64,000 bases of DNA from Candidatus Thiodiazotropha sp. (GTDB lineage: Bacteria; Pseudomonadota; Gammaproteobacteria; Chromatiales; Chromatiaceae). Below the pieces are notes generated by a model. The model did no database searches and had not been told where the DNA came from. It worked only from the letters and a program-made list of their open reading frames with translations. The DNA lies in assembly GCA_023838465.1 (NCBI GenBank), contig JAIVEQ010000006.1:1-64000 (forward strand), read 5' to 3'. Positions 46,529 through 55,696 of this stretch are shown here, one piece after another. Position numbers and translations under genes: made by a program. Positions within the stretch are counted from its first letter, which is position 1; each line of letters starts with the position of its first letter.

Positions 46529-47635
46529 ATGGCTGAAGAACTCAAACGTATCGGTAAAACTCTCGGAGAGCGTTTGCGTGAAAGGGGTGTTTCAAGGCGA
46601 GGATTCCTGAAATTCTGCAGCGCCACGGCCTCTATGATGGCACTGCCCCCCGCGATGGTGCCTGCTATTGCCGCATCGCTTGAGAAGGCAAAGCGACCCT
46701 CGGTTATCTGGCTCTCATTTCAGGAGTGTACCGGCTGTACCGAATCCCTTACACGCAGCCATTCACCCAGTGTCGAAAACCTTATCTTCGACCATATTTC
46801 ACTCGACTATCATCATACCTTGCAAGTCGCCTCTGGTGCTGCTGCAGAAGCAGCTCGTGAAGCGGCAATGCATGAGAATGAAGGTAAGTACATTGTTGTG
46901 GTAGACGGCTCCATCCCACTGGGCAATCCGGGCTATTCTGTAATAGCAGGTATCAGTAATCTGCAGATGTTGGAAGAGACAGTTGCCGGTGCGGCAGCGG
47001 TGGTTGCGGTAGGTACCTGTGCGGCATTTGGTGGACTTCCTCAGGCCAGTCCCAATCCAACCGGCGCAGTCTCGGTTTCAGATATCGTTAAGGATAAACC
47101 GGTTGTCAATGTCTCTGGTTGTCCGCCTATCCCAACAGTCATCACCGGTGTACTGGCCCACTTTTTAACCTTCGGTTCACTCCCTGAGTTGGATAGTCTT
47201 GGTAGGCCGATGGTCTTCTTCGGTAAGAGTATTCACGACCGATGCTACCGTCGTCCATTTTATGACAAGGGACTGTTTGCTGAAACCTTCGATGATGAAG
47301 GCGCACGTAAGGGGTGGTGTCTCTATCGGTTGGGCTGCAAGGGTCCAATGACCTATAACGCATGCGCTACCACAAAATGGAATCAAGGCACCAGCTGGCC
47401 TGTTGAGTCGGGTCATGGATGTTTAGGCTGTTCTGAGCCCAATTTTTGGGATGCCGGCGGCTTCTATAATGCACTCTCAATACCTGACAGCGATATCACC
47501 CGACAAGCAGCCTATGTCTTAGGTGCCGGTGTAGCCCTTGGTGCGGCTGCCGGTGCAATCAATCGCAACAAACAGTCCAAGGCTGCTTCAGCGCATGAGA
47601 CCGTAACTATAGACGACTTGGATAAGAAATCATGA
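46529..47635 (+). CDS. hynS: [NiFe] hydrogenase small subunit, Isp-linked
   Basis: 368 residues from ATG 46529 with GGAGG 7 bases upstream. The Tat signal has SRRGFLKF (about 22-29), so the folded dimer is exported to the periplasmic side. Proximal cluster Cys are in QECTGCTESL; distal and medial ligands lie in DRCYRRPFYDKG, GCKGPMTYNACATTKWN and GHGCLGCSEPNFWD. A C-terminal hydrophobic anchor (about 326-346) precedes a charged tail. The following two Isp genes and then the large subunit reproduce the hynS-isp1-isp2-hynL order known from Thiocapsa roseopersicina. Confidence 0.94.
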   Translation: MAEELKRIGKTLGERLRERGVSRRGFLKFCSATASMMALPPAMVPAIAASLEKAKRPSVIWLSFQECTGCTESLTRSHSPSVENLIFDHISLDYHHTLQVASGAAAEAAREAAMHENEGKYIVVVDGSIPLGNPGYSVIAGISNLQMLEETVAGAAAVVAVGTCAAFGGLPQASPNPTGAVSVSDIVKDKPVVNVSGCPPIPTVITGVLAHFLTFGSLPELDSLGRPMVFFGKSIHDRCYRRPFYDKGLFAETFDDEGARKGWCLYRLGCKGPMTYNACATTKWNQGTSWPVESGHGCLGCSEPNFWDAGGFYNALSIPDSDITRQAAYVLGAGVALGAAAGAINRNKQSKAASAHETVTIDDLDKKS

Positions 47636-48294
47636 GTACACCAATGGACTTTCTTTTGTGGGTGAGGGGGCCAGGCTTCGATATCGCATTGGTCGTCTTT
47701 TTGATTGGCATTTTAATCCGCCTGCTTGAGGTTCTGATACTGGGGCGTAAACCCGACTACTCTGAGCCTAGAGGTGCGGAACTGGGTGCGGGACTGCGGA
47801 CCGTATTGACCCGAACTCTGCCAGAGCAAGGTTCGTTCAAGCGTTCACCATTCACTGTTGTGGGTGGCTATGTTTGGCATATCGGCTTCTTCATCACCCT
47901 GTTTCTGTTTGTACCGCATATTGAATTGATCAATGCCACGATTGGTCTCAGTTGGCCCGGTATAGCCAGTAACCTGATCGATGCGGTAGCAGCCGTAACG
48001 ATTGTCGCCCTGTTGGCGATGCTTTTTAATCGATTGAGTCATCCGGTAAAGCAATTTCTTAGTGGGCCTGAAGATTACCTCACATGGTTAGTGACGTTTC
48101 TGCCGATGTTGACCGGTTATCTGGCCTATCATCGAATGATCGATCCTTATCCACTGGTATTGGGGTTGCATATCCTCAGCGTGGAATTGTTGATGGTGGT
48201 ATTCCCTTTTACCAAGTTGATGCATGCCTTCACCTTTATTATTGCTCGCTGGTATAACGGCGCCATGGCAGGTCGTAGAGGAGTTCAGTCATGA
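47632..48294 (+). CDS. isp1: Isp1, cytochrome b-type hydrogenase electron acceptor
   Basis: 220 residues with about five membrane segments (about 15-33, 72-97, 115-135, 150-170 and 180-205), related to NarI/DsrM-type cytochromes b. Histidines that could hold haem b sit in GYVWHIGFF, VPHIELI, YHRMIDPY and LHILSVE. It probably takes electrons from HynS or Isp2 to or from quinone. Both ends overlap neighbours by four bases. Confidence 0.92.
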   Translation: MSTPMDFLLWVRGPGFDIALVVFLIGILIRLLEVLILGRKPDYSEPRGAELGAGLRTVLTRTLPEQGSFKRSPFTVVGGYVWHIGFFITLFLFVPHIELINATIGLSWPGIASNLIDAVAAVTIVALLAMLFNRLSHPVKQFLSGPEDYLTWLVTFLPMLTGYLAYHRMIDPYPLVLGLHILSVELLMVVFPFTKLMHAFTFIIARWYNGAMAGRRGVQS

Positions 48295-49562
48295 GCGAGG
48301 CAACAATTGAAAGAGGTCTGAATGCCTTTCGTGAGCAGATGAATGCACCGATTGCATCCTTCTTCTCAAGTTGTGTGAACTGTGGCATGTGTGCTGAAGC
48401 TTGTCTCTTCTATACCGAGACTGGTGATCCAAAGTACACACCAATCAATAAGCTGGAGCCATTCCGTCGTGTCTGGGAACAAGAGTATACCCTTTGGGGT
48501 AAATTGAAATCACTGCTTGGGATGAGCAAACCAGTCACCGATGAACTGCTCGAAGAGTGGGAACCGTTGGTCTACGATGCATGTACCTTGTGTGGGCGTT
48601 GTTCCATGGTTTGTCCTGTGGGTAACGATATCAGCTATATGATTCGACGCGCCAGAGAGGGATTCGTTGCAGCAGGCTATGCACCGGAGGGTATCAAAGG
48701 TGCGAGTCGCAGGGCTATCACCATTGGTAGTCCCATGGGTGTTAAATATCCCGCATTGGCGGCACAAATCAAACATATTGAGGCCGACACCGGATTAACG
48801 ATTCCTGTCGATGTCGAGGGCGTCGACTACATGGCGCTGCTTTCTTCCATGGAGATCATGAACTTTCCAGAATACATGGAGGCCTTGGCCCGTATCTTTA
48901 AACAGGCAGGTGTGACTTGGACAATCAGCTCCGAAGCATTTGAAGCCACCAATTCCGGTATACAGATCGGGTCGTCCGATATCGCGAGAGAACTTGTCAA
49001 CCGGGTTGTGGTCGCTGCTGATAAATTAAAAGTGAAGTATGTCATCAGTCCTGAGTGTGGACATGCCTATACTGCGATCCGTTGGGAAGGCCCCAATCTC
49101 ATTGGTCGACCCTATAACTTTAAGGTTGTTCATATCCTGGAACTGCTGGATGAGTTGCGTGCCAGTGGCCGCTTAAAGACAGAGGGTATGGAAGATGACC
49201 GTCTGACCTTTCATGATCCTTGTCAGATCGTGCGAAAGGGTGGCGTATTGGAACCACCGCGTAATCTGCTCAATATGGTAGCCAGTAACTTTGTCGATAT
49301 GCAGGATCCCAGAGAGATGAACTGGTGCTGTGGCGGTGGCGGAGGTGTCAGTGCCAATGAGCGAGCTGAAGAGCTACGTATCAAGGTATTCAAACGCAAG
49401 AAATCCCAATTGGACGACCTGAATGTAGACACCCTGGTCACTGCCTGCGCAAATTGCAGACTGATCATTGAAGAGGGTCTTGAAGAATACCGCATGGAGA
49501 TTCCCGTAGTGGGGTTGACGGAGATGATTGCGGAACATCTGGTTGATGAGAAAAGTGAATAG
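48291..49562 (+). CDS. isp2: Isp2, HdrD-like iron-sulfur protein
   Basis: 423 residues. Two [4Fe-4S] motifs, CVNCGMCAEAC (about 24-34) and CTLCGRCSMVC (about 98-108), precede two CCG-type domains with HDPCQIVRKGG, NWCCGGGGG and TACANCRLIIEEG. This is the plan of heterodisulfide reductase subunit D, used in Isp-type hydrogenases for electron transfer on the cytoplasmic side. In purple sulfur bacteria Isp proteins link the hydrogenase to sulfur or quinone metabolism. Confidence 0.93.
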   Translation: MSEATIERGLNAFREQMNAPIASFFSSCVNCGMCAEACLFYTETGDPKYTPINKLEPFRRVWEQEYTLWGKLKSLLGMSKPVTDELLEEWEPLVYDACTLCGRCSMVCPVGNDISYMIRRAREGFVAAGYAPEGIKGASRRAITIGSPMGVKYPALAAQIKHIEADTGLTIPVDVEGVDYMALLSSMEIMNFPEYMEALARIFKQAGVTWTISSEAFEATNSGIQIGSSDIARELVNRVVVAADKLKVKYVISPECGHAYTAIRWEGPNLIGRPYNFKVVHILELLDELRASGRLKTEGMEDDRLTFHDPCQIVRKGGVLEPPRNLLNMVASNFVDMQDPREMNWCCGGGGGVSANERAEELRIKVFKRKKSQLDDLNVDTLVTACANCRLIIEEGLEEYRMEIPVVGLTEMIAEHLVDEKSE

Positions 49563-49607
49563 CCCCACTGAGTACGGCTTTGTCGTACCGTTAGGAGACG
49601 AGAGACA

Positions 49608-51329
49608 ATGAGTGACAGAATCGTCGTTGATCCCATCACAAGAATAGAAGGCCACCTGCGCATCGAAGCCCAGATGGAAGGTGATCAGATAGCCAGTGCC
49701 TATTCATCCGGCACCATGGTTCGTGGTATCGAGATCATACTCAAAGGCAGAGATCCTCGTGATGCCTGGGCCTTCGCTCAACGTATCTGTGGTGTCTGCA
49801 CCTTAGTACATGGTATCGCTTCGGTACGTTCAGTGGAGGATGCCCTCAACTACCCGATTCCTGCAAATGCCCAGTTGATCCGTAATTTAATGATCGGCGC
49901 CCAGTATATCCACGATCATGTGATGCACTTCTATCATCTACACGCACTTGATTGGGTGGATGTGGTGTCAGCACTCTCTGCAGATCCAGGTCAGACGGCA
50001 GCGCTTGCACAATCTATCAGCAACTGGCCAAAGGCCTCTCCCGGTTATTTTTCGGATATAAAAAGGAAACTGAAAGGTTTTGTTGAGGCGGGACAGTTGG
50101 GAATATTTGCCAAGGCCTATTGGGGGCATTCGGTCTACAAACTGCCGCCGGAAGCCAATTTGATGGCGGTTGCTCACTATTTAGAGGCCCTCGACTGGCA
50201 GCGCGATGTTGTAAAGTTGCATACCATCTTTGGTGGTAAGAATCCCCACCCCAATTTCGTAGTGGGTGGCGTGGCTTCTGCCATCGATCTCAACTCTGAC
50301 TCTGCCATCAATAGCAAGAAACTGTCGCAGGTTCAGAATGTCATCAACAAGATGCGTGAGTTTACCGATCAAGTCTATGTACCTGACACCCTGGCGATAG
50401 CAAGTTTTTATAAGGATTGGGGTGAGCGTGGTGAGGGATTGGGTAATTTCATGTGTTATGGCGATCTGCCTAGTACATCAATGGATGATCCGGACAGTTT
50501 CTTTTTCCCCAGCGGGGTTATCCTCGATCGGGACCTATCTACTGTACATCCACTGGATCTGAACAGTACTGAAGAGATTCAGGAGCATATATCCCACTCA
50601 TGGTATGACTATTCCGGTGGTAAGGAGCAGGGGCTGCACCCCTATGACGGTGAAACGACACTTAATTACACAGGTCCAGAGCCACCTTATGAACATCTGA
50701 ATGTGGATGAGTCCTACTCCTGGTTAAAAGCACCAAGATGGAAGGGTAAATCTGTCGAAGTAGGGCCTTTGGCACGTGTCCTGATGATGTATGCCAAGGG
50801 ACATGAGCAGACCAATGAATTGGTCGACATGACATTGAGTAAATTGGATTTACCGGCTCGTGCACTTTTCTCAACATTAGGCAGGACAGCCGCAAGAACC
50901 CTTGAAACCAAGATCCTCGCCGATGCCATGCAGGGCTGGTATGACCAGTTGATCGCCAATATCAAGGCAGGCGACACCAGGACTTTCAATGAAACTTTAT
51001 GGGAGCCTGCCACATGGCCTAAGCAGTGTAAGGGTGTTGGCTTTATGGAGGCGCCACGTGGTGCCCTGGGGCACTGGATCGTCATCGAGGATGGAAAGAT
51101 TGCCAATTACCAGGCAGTAGTCCCCAGTACCTGGAATGCAGGACCCCGGGACAGTACGGGACAGACCGGCGCGTATGAGGCCGCGTTACAGGATAATCAC
51201 CAGCTAGCCGATGTGAAACAGCCGGTGGAGATTCTCAGGACCATACACAGTTTTGATCCTTGTATAGCTTGTGCCGTTCATCTCTCGGATGAAGACGGTG
51301 AGGAGATGTTGCAGCTAAAAGTGACCTGA
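49608..51329 (+). CDS. hynL: [NiFe] hydrogenase large subunit
   Basis: Holds the Ni-Fe active site for H2 oxidation. 573 residues. The N-terminal motif is RICGVCTLVHG with Ni-site Cys61 and Cys64. The C-terminal motif DPCIACAVH has Cys552 and Cys555. Cleavage after His558 would remove a 15-residue tail (LSDEDGEEMLQLKVT). RIEGHLRIE at the start is also typical. AGGAG precedes the ATG. A strong terminator follows. Resembles the group 1 Isp-type (1e) uptake enzymes. Confidence 0.96.
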   Translation: MSDRIVVDPITRIEGHLRIEAQMEGDQIASAYSSGTMVRGIEIILKGRDPRDAWAFAQRICGVCTLVHGIASVRSVEDALNYPIPANAQLIRNLMIGAQYIHDHVMHFYHLHALDWVDVVSALSADPGQTAALAQSISNWPKASPGYFSDIKRKLKGFVEAGQLGIFAKAYWGHSVYKLPPEANLMAVAHYLEALDWQRDVVKLHTIFGGKNPHPNFVVGGVASAIDLNSDSAINSKKLSQVQNVINKMREFTDQVYVPDTLAIASFYKDWGERGEGLGNFMCYGDLPSTSMDDPDSFFFPSGVILDRDLSTVHPLDLNSTEEIQEHISHSWYDYSGGKEQGLHPYDGETTLNYTGPEPPYEHLNVDESYSWLKAPRWKGKSVEVGPLARVLMMYAKGHEQTNELVDMTLSKLDLPARALFSTLGRTAARTLETKILADAMQGWYDQLIANIKAGDTRTFNETLWEPATWPKQCKGVGFMEAPRGALGHWIVIEDGKIANYQAVVPSTWNAGPRDSTGQTGAYEAALQDNHQLADVKQPVEILRTIHSFDPCIACAVHLSDEDGEEMLQLKVT

Positions 51330-51357
51330 AAGTCCGATCCCCTCACCTATAATTTAG

Positions 51358-51390
51358 CCTCTACCTGAATGGGTAGAGGCTTTTTTTTTT
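51358..51390 (+). terminator. Rho-independent terminator of the hydrogenase operon
   Basis: GCCTCTACC (51358-51366) and GGTAGAGGC (51373-51381) form a perfect 9-bp stem with a 6-base loop, followed by nine or more T residues. Confidence 0.95.
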
Positions 51391-51551
51391 GGTTTTGAGT
51401 TTTAGTGTTCACTTTGCTCACACTTTTTTTATTTTCCTCTTTATCTAGCCAATAGCCTGATTCAGTGTGGGTGCGGTCCTGTAGCACAGGTCAACTTGAT
51501 CTATCCGGGCTGTCGGTTTTCAGCTTCATTTCATTTCCCTCTGCCATGCTC

Positions 51552-51577
51552 TCTCTCATATTGAGATAAATGAGAGA
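51552..51577 (+). promoter_or_regulatory. Hairpin over the ribosome binding site of the cytochrome b gene
   Basis: TCTCTCAT (51552-51559) pairs with ATGAGAGA (51570-51577), six bases before the ATG at 51584. The only Shine-Dalgarno-like bases (GAGAG) are in the right arm, so the stem could limit translation. Confidence 0.4.
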
Positions 51578-51583
51578 AAAACG

Positions 51584-52147
51584 ATGAAAAATGAATATGA
51601 AATCAAGGTATGGGACCCACTGGTCCGATCGTTTCACTGGATCCTGGTAGGCGCATTTGCAGTTGCTTGGCTGACAGAAGATGAATGGATGGATCTGCAT
51701 GCCTACGCTGGCTATGTTATTGCCTCACTACTGCTGTTTCGTCTCCTATGGGGTGTATTTGGGACTCGCTATGCCCGATTCAGTGATTTCGTAAAATCTC
51801 CCGCCAGTGTTATCAGCTATCTGCAAGATCTGCGACATTTACGAGCAAAGCGCACCATCGGTCACAACCCGGCTGGTGGTGCAATGATCGTCGCCTTGTT
51901 GGTTACGCTCCTGATAACCACTTTTACCGGTTTACTGGCCTATGGCGCCACTGGAGCAGGTCCAATGGCAGGCGTGCTCTTCCCTCAATCGTCCTATGGC
52001 AGTGAGTTTTTTGAAGAGGTCCATGAGTTTTTTGCCAACTTCACGCTTTTTCTTGTGGTGATTCATTTGGCGGGTGTGACATTTGGCTCTCTCTTACATA
52101 AGGAAAATCTGGTGCGTTCAATGATTACAGGCACAAAACAGGGCTGA
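51584..52147 (+). CDS. Cytochrome b561-type membrane protein
   Basis: 187 residues with four membrane segments (about 17-35, 38-58, 95-118 and 145-165) and paired His residues (FHWILVG, LHAYAGY, VHEFF, VIHLAG) that fit two b haems. Family: Ni/Fe-hydrogenase-type or SHP-linked cytochrome b. Although it follows the hydrogenase operon, a terminator lies between, and it is followed after 20 bp by the SHP gene. So it most likely feeds electrons from quinol to DHC and SHP. Confidence 0.9.
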   Translation: MKNEYEIKVWDPLVRSFHWILVGAFAVAWLTEDEWMDLHAYAGYVIASLLLFRLLWGVFGTRYARFSDFVKSPASVISYLQDLRHLRAKRTIGHNPAGGAMIVALLVTLLITTFTGLLAYGATGAGPMAGVLFPQSSYGSEFFEEVHEFFANFTLFLVVIHLAGVTFGSLLHKENLVRSMITGTKQG

Positions 52148-52167
52148 TTAGAAAGGTAAATAATGAC

Positions 52168-52566
52168 ATGAATATACCATCCACTCTTTTTCTATTGCTG
52201 CTCTACAGCCCATTCTCTCTCCAGGCAGGCGCTACGGAGATGCTACTCGATCAATATCAAGCCAGTGGAGCAGGAGCGTTTACAGCAGAGCAGGGAGCGG
52301 CTGTGTGGGGTCGAACGGTCATTCATGCAAATAACGGTCAGACAAGGAGCTGTAGTGATTGCCATGGGGGGGATCTGACCAAGGTAGGTCGACATGCAAA
52401 GACAGGCAAACGTATCGAGCCAATGGCACCTTCTGTTAATTCACAACGCTTGAGTGATCCGAAAAAGATAGAGAAGTGGTTCAAGCGAAACTGTAAATGG
52501 ACATGGGGAAGGACATGCACTGCGCAGGAGAAGGGTGATCTGCTGCTCTACTTGCAACAACATTAA
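52168..52566 (+). CDS. shp: SHP-type monohaem cytochrome c (DUF1924)
   Basis: 132 residues with a signal peptide (about 1-22). One haem site, CSDCH (about 62-66), follows AAVWGR. The SHP signature continues with MAPSVNSQRL (an Asn is the unusual distal ligand in Rhodobacter SHP) and NCKWTWGRTC with a likely disulfide. Rhodobacter SHP binds oxygen and nitric oxide transiently; its true role is unsettled. It stands 14 bases before the DHC gene. Confidence 0.9.
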   Translation: MNIPSTLFLLLLYSPFSLQAGATEMLLDQYQASGAGAFTAEQGAAVWGRTVIHANNGQTRSCSDCHGGDLTKVGRHAKTGKRIEPMAPSVNSQRLSDPKKIEKWFKRNCKWTWGRTCTAQEKGDLLLYLQQH

Positions 52567-52580
52567 TGAGGAGATGAGAT

Positions 52581-53156
52581 ATGAAAAAAATATCCTATAA
52601 GTTATTCTTTCTATTGGGTTGTTTGACGGTTTTGGGTGCTGGCGTGGCAATGGCCGATCGTGACGATGAGAGAGGTGAAAGATTCTATTCCCGCTGGTTT
52701 AAGCCAGATTTCATGGTATATAACAACCAGGAGAGCCAACTCTATCAGGAAGAGTGTGGAAGTTGTCATTTCCCCTTTCAACCGGGTTTTCTCCCGGCGG
52801 TTTCCTGGCAGACAATAATGACCAGCCTAGATGACCATTTTGATGAAAATGCGGAGCTGAGCGAAGAGGATAATGCGCGATTATTGAGTTATCTTAGCGC
52901 AAACTCTGCGGATGTGGTTGATCGGGAGATACCCAAAAAGGTGATGTGGTCTCTACGCTCTGTACCATCGCCGCAACGTATCACTGAAACGGCCTTTTTT
53001 AAGCACGAACATAATGAAATACCCGCTCGAATATTGGATGGTAATGGAGAGACGATCTCTTTCAGTAACTGTGATACTTGCCATACTAAAGCACTGCAGG
53101 GCTCCTATGATGAGGACGAAATCAATATACCGGGTATCGGGCAATGGGATGATTAG
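52581..53156 (+). CDS. dhc: Diheme cytochrome c (DHC)
   Basis: 191 residues with a signal peptide (about 1-25). Two haem sites: CGSCH (about 56-60, followed by FPFQPGFLP) and CDTCH (about 163-167). A His in FKHEHNEIP could be a distal ligand. DHC is the electron donor to SHP in studied bacteria. The conserved SHP-DHC adjacency is kept. GAGGAGA precedes the ATG. Confidence 0.92.
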   Translation: MKKISYKLFFLLGCLTVLGAGVAMADRDDERGERFYSRWFKPDFMVYNNQESQLYQEECGSCHFPFQPGFLPAVSWQTIMTSLDDHFDENAELSEEDNARLLSYLSANSADVVDREIPKKVMWSLRSVPSPQRITETAFFKHEHNEIPARILDGNGETISFSNCDTCHTKALQGSYDEDEINIPGIGQWDD

Positions 53157-53159
53157 TAG

Positions 53160-53462
53160 ATGATCAAGCTTCCAGCATTCTTTTTGGCTCTCCTTTTTCT
53201 CATGGCAACATCCTTGTTATTGGCCGATGAGGGTTATCAGGAAGCGCGACTGTTAACAGAATCTGGTCATATTCTGCCCTTGCAAGAGCTGTTACAAGTC
53301 ATTCAAGCAGAGCAATCCGGCCGTGTCCTTGAAGTTGAGTTTGAGCACAAAGATGGCCTGTATCTGTATGAGATCGAAATACTCGATAAGCAGGGTGCTG
53401 TGTGGGAGTTCAAGGTCGATGCAGCCAGCGGTGAAATTCTCAAGCGAGAGTTGGAGGATTGA
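53160..53462 (+). CDS. PepSY-domain periplasmic protein
   Basis: 100 residues: signal peptide (about 1-21), then one PepSY domain with YLYEIEILDKQGAVWEFKVDAASGEILKRE. Such small proteins often accompany membrane cytochromes and two-component systems and may be the sensed or inhibitory partner. It sits between dhc (3 bases) and the response regulator (3 bases), so co-transcription is nearly certain. Confidence 0.88.
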   Translation: MIKLPAFFLALLFLMATSLLLADEGYQEARLLTESGHILPLQELLQVIQAEQSGRVLEVEFEHKDGLYLYEIEILDKQGAVWEFKVDAASGEILKRELED

Positions 53463-53465
53463 CCA

Positions 53466-54134
53466 TTGCGTCTGCTACTGGTTGAAGATGATGAACTGCT
53501 CTCCACTTCGTTAAGGCACGATCTTGAGCAACAAGGGTATGCAGTAGATCTGGCAAAAGAGGGTGTTGAAGCAGAGTTCATGGGCGATGAGATGGCATAT
53601 GATCTCATTGTTTTGGATTTAGGCTTGCCGAACCGATCCGGTATTGAGGTTTTGCAGAACTGGCGGTCCAGAGACAATCATACACCAGTGATTATTCTGA
53701 CAGCCCGTGATGCCTGGCATGAAAGAGTCGCTGGATTCAAGGTCGGGGCAGATGACTATCTGGGCAAGCCTTTTCATGTGGAAGAGCTTGTAGTGCGGCT
53801 TCAAGCATTGATTAGGCGCAGTCATGAAATGGTCGGTAACCGACTGAAGTCAGGTGGGTTGGAGCTCGATGAAGAGCGGCAGCAGGTGATACTTCCAACT
53901 CAGCAACGACTCGAGCTCACCGGTACGGAGTTTCGACTGTTACGTTGTTTCATATTGAACAAAGGCAAAATACTCTCTAAAACCCGTCTTACTGAGCATG
54001 TATACGAACAGGACTTCGACCGCGATAGCAATCTTATCGAGGTTTATATCCGACGCTTGCGTGATAAATTAGGTAGTCAAGTCATAGAAACCCGTCGCGG
54101 GCAAGGCTATATCTATGTCGGTGTTGAGACGTAA
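53466..54134 (+). CDS. OmpR-family response regulator of the SHP cluster
   Basis: 222 residues from a TTG start with GGAGG 7 bases upstream. Receiver with Glu7, Asp8, Asp9, phosphoacceptor Asp51 and Lys101. C-terminal winged helix ends RRGQGYIY. It belongs to the PhoP/QseB-like group that is often found with PepSY proteins. It overlaps the sensor kinase gene by 20 bases. Confidence 0.92.
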   Translation: MRLLLVEDDELLSTSLRHDLEQQGYAVDLAKEGVEAEFMGDEMAYDLIVLDLGLPNRSGIEVLQNWRSRDNHTPVIILTARDAWHERVAGFKVGADDYLGKPFHVEELVVRLQALIRRSHEMVGNRLKSGGLELDEERQQVILPTQQRLELTGTEFRLLRCFILNKGKILSKTRLTEHVYEQDFDRDSNLIEVYIRRLRDKLGSQVIETRRGQGYIYVGVET

Positions 54135-55455
54135 TTCCCTCGAACATCGCCTGCATATAGGTTTGGCAATCAGCCTCATCCTATTGATGGGGCTGCTATG
54201 GCTGTTTGGGGCGAGATCAATCGAGGATCTTACCGAGGATTTCATAGCATCCAGGCTGGAACACGATAGTGAAGCACTGTTGGGTGCGACAGTTTTAAAG
54301 CAGCAACATCTCAAGGTAAGACCTGCACGCATCAATCAGATCTACCTTCGCCCCTATTCCGGACATTACTACCTTATTCGTCAATCAAATGGACGTGAAG
54401 TCACCTCACGTTCACTCTGGGATTTCAAGCTTCAGATACCCTCAATGGCGGTCGGTAAGAGTGAGCGCCTCTACCTGCATGGACCTGAAAAACAACAGTT
54501 ATTGGTTTGGGTGGTGGGCTTTAGAAAACAGGGTATGGATCTGACGGTGGCTGTTGCAGAAGATTTAATGCCGATTAAAAAGCAACGTGATCTTTTTCTA
54601 CGTAATTTTGCCTTACTGGCATTGGCAAGTCTCGTGATATTGCTGATTGTGCAGGGTGTGGTCGTACGTCAGGCGTTCCGCCAACTCAAACCCTTGAGAG
54701 AGGATGTGAAAAGTCTCTCTTCGGGACAGGAGAAACTATTGAGTGAAGATGTACCGAGTGAAATGACGCCATTGGTCAGGGAAGTGAATCATCTGTTGCA
54801 GTTACTCTCAAGACGCAATGAACGATCACGTAATGCCTTGGGCAATCTTGCACACGCTCTCAAGGGACCACTCAATCTTCTAACACAGTATATAGACAAG
54901 CAACTATTGGATAAAAATGAGACTGAAAGTAGGCAGGCAAGTCAACAGGTTGAGCGAATACGGTTACTGATTGATAGAGAGTTAAAGCGTGCCCGCCTTG
55001 CGGGTGGTGGAACAATGAGTCAAAGATTTGATGCGCAAATCGATCTGCAGGATTTATTGGATGTTTTAAAGCAAATATATAACGAGAAACAGTTACAATT
55101 CACCAAGCATGTGTCGAGTGATCTGCAACCATTTGGAGATAGAGAAGATATTCTGGAGTTACTGGGTAATCTTCTCGATAACGCCTGTAAATGGGCAGAA
55201 GGCAGGGTCCATTGCAGCGTATCTGGAATCAATCAGTTAGCTATTACTGTAGAAGACGACGGACATGGTCTAGAGGATGAAGATGTGGTGCGTTTGACCC
55301 AACGTGGCAGCCGCCTGGATGAGAATAAAGAAGGACATGGATTAGGGTTGGCTATAGTTTATGACGTGGTCCAACTCTATAACGGGCAAATAGAATTTGA
55401 TCGTTCACCTGAACTTCATGGGCTTAGGGTTAGTGTTGTTTTGAATCATTTGTAA
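54115..55455 (+). CDS. Sensor histidine kinase of the SHP cluster (PhoQ-like)
   Basis: 446 residues. Membrane segments at about 14-32 and 163-183 enclose a periplasmic domain of about 130 residues. His248 lies in NLAHALKGPL, a variant H box in which the usual HELRTPL is replaced by HALKGPL, as in PhoQ-like kinases. ATPase motifs: NLLDNACKW, VEDDGHGL and GHGLGLAIV. Partner of the overlapping regulator. The signal might be the redox or haem state of the cluster, or the PepSY protein. Confidence 0.92.
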   Translation: MSVLRRNSLEHRLHIGLAISLILLMGLLWLFGARSIEDLTEDFIASRLEHDSEALLGATVLKQQHLKVRPARINQIYLRPYSGHYYLIRQSNGREVTSRSLWDFKLQIPSMAVGKSERLYLHGPEKQQLLVWVVGFRKQGMDLTVAVAEDLMPIKKQRDLFLRNFALLALASLVILLIVQGVVVRQAFRQLKPLREDVKSLSSGQEKLLSEDVPSEMTPLVREVNHLLQLLSRRNERSRNALGNLAHALKGPLNLLTQYIDKQLLDKNETESRQASQQVERIRLLIDRELKRARLAGGGTMSQRFDAQIDLQDLLDVLKQIYNEKQLQFTKHVSSDLQPFGDREDILELLGNLLDNACKWAEGRVHCSVSGINQLAITVEDDGHGLEDEDVVRLTQRGSRLDENKEGHGLGLAIVYDVVQLYNGQIEFDRSPELHGLRVSVVLNHL

Positions 55456-55696
55456 CTTTTTCGGAAATTATTGTTCGGGGGAAAAACAACCTGTAAATGA
55501 ACAATAATCAATGCAATTCGTATCACATGTGAAATGGTTGACTGGCTAATCTCGAAACTTGCATCCAGGCCATTCTTCTTCGCAATCTGAAAACTGATAT
55601 ATACTGTGGGAATCTAATTGGAATAAAAGTAAGTACTTGAAAGTGACATTACTACTGTAATTTATAGTATCTATTTGCACGATCAGGGCTCAGTCT

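Noticed and set aside
51391..51583. Sigma-54 promoter before the cytochrome b gene
   Set aside because: The GTGCGGT...TGTAGC bases do not fit the GG-N10-GC spacing and consensus.
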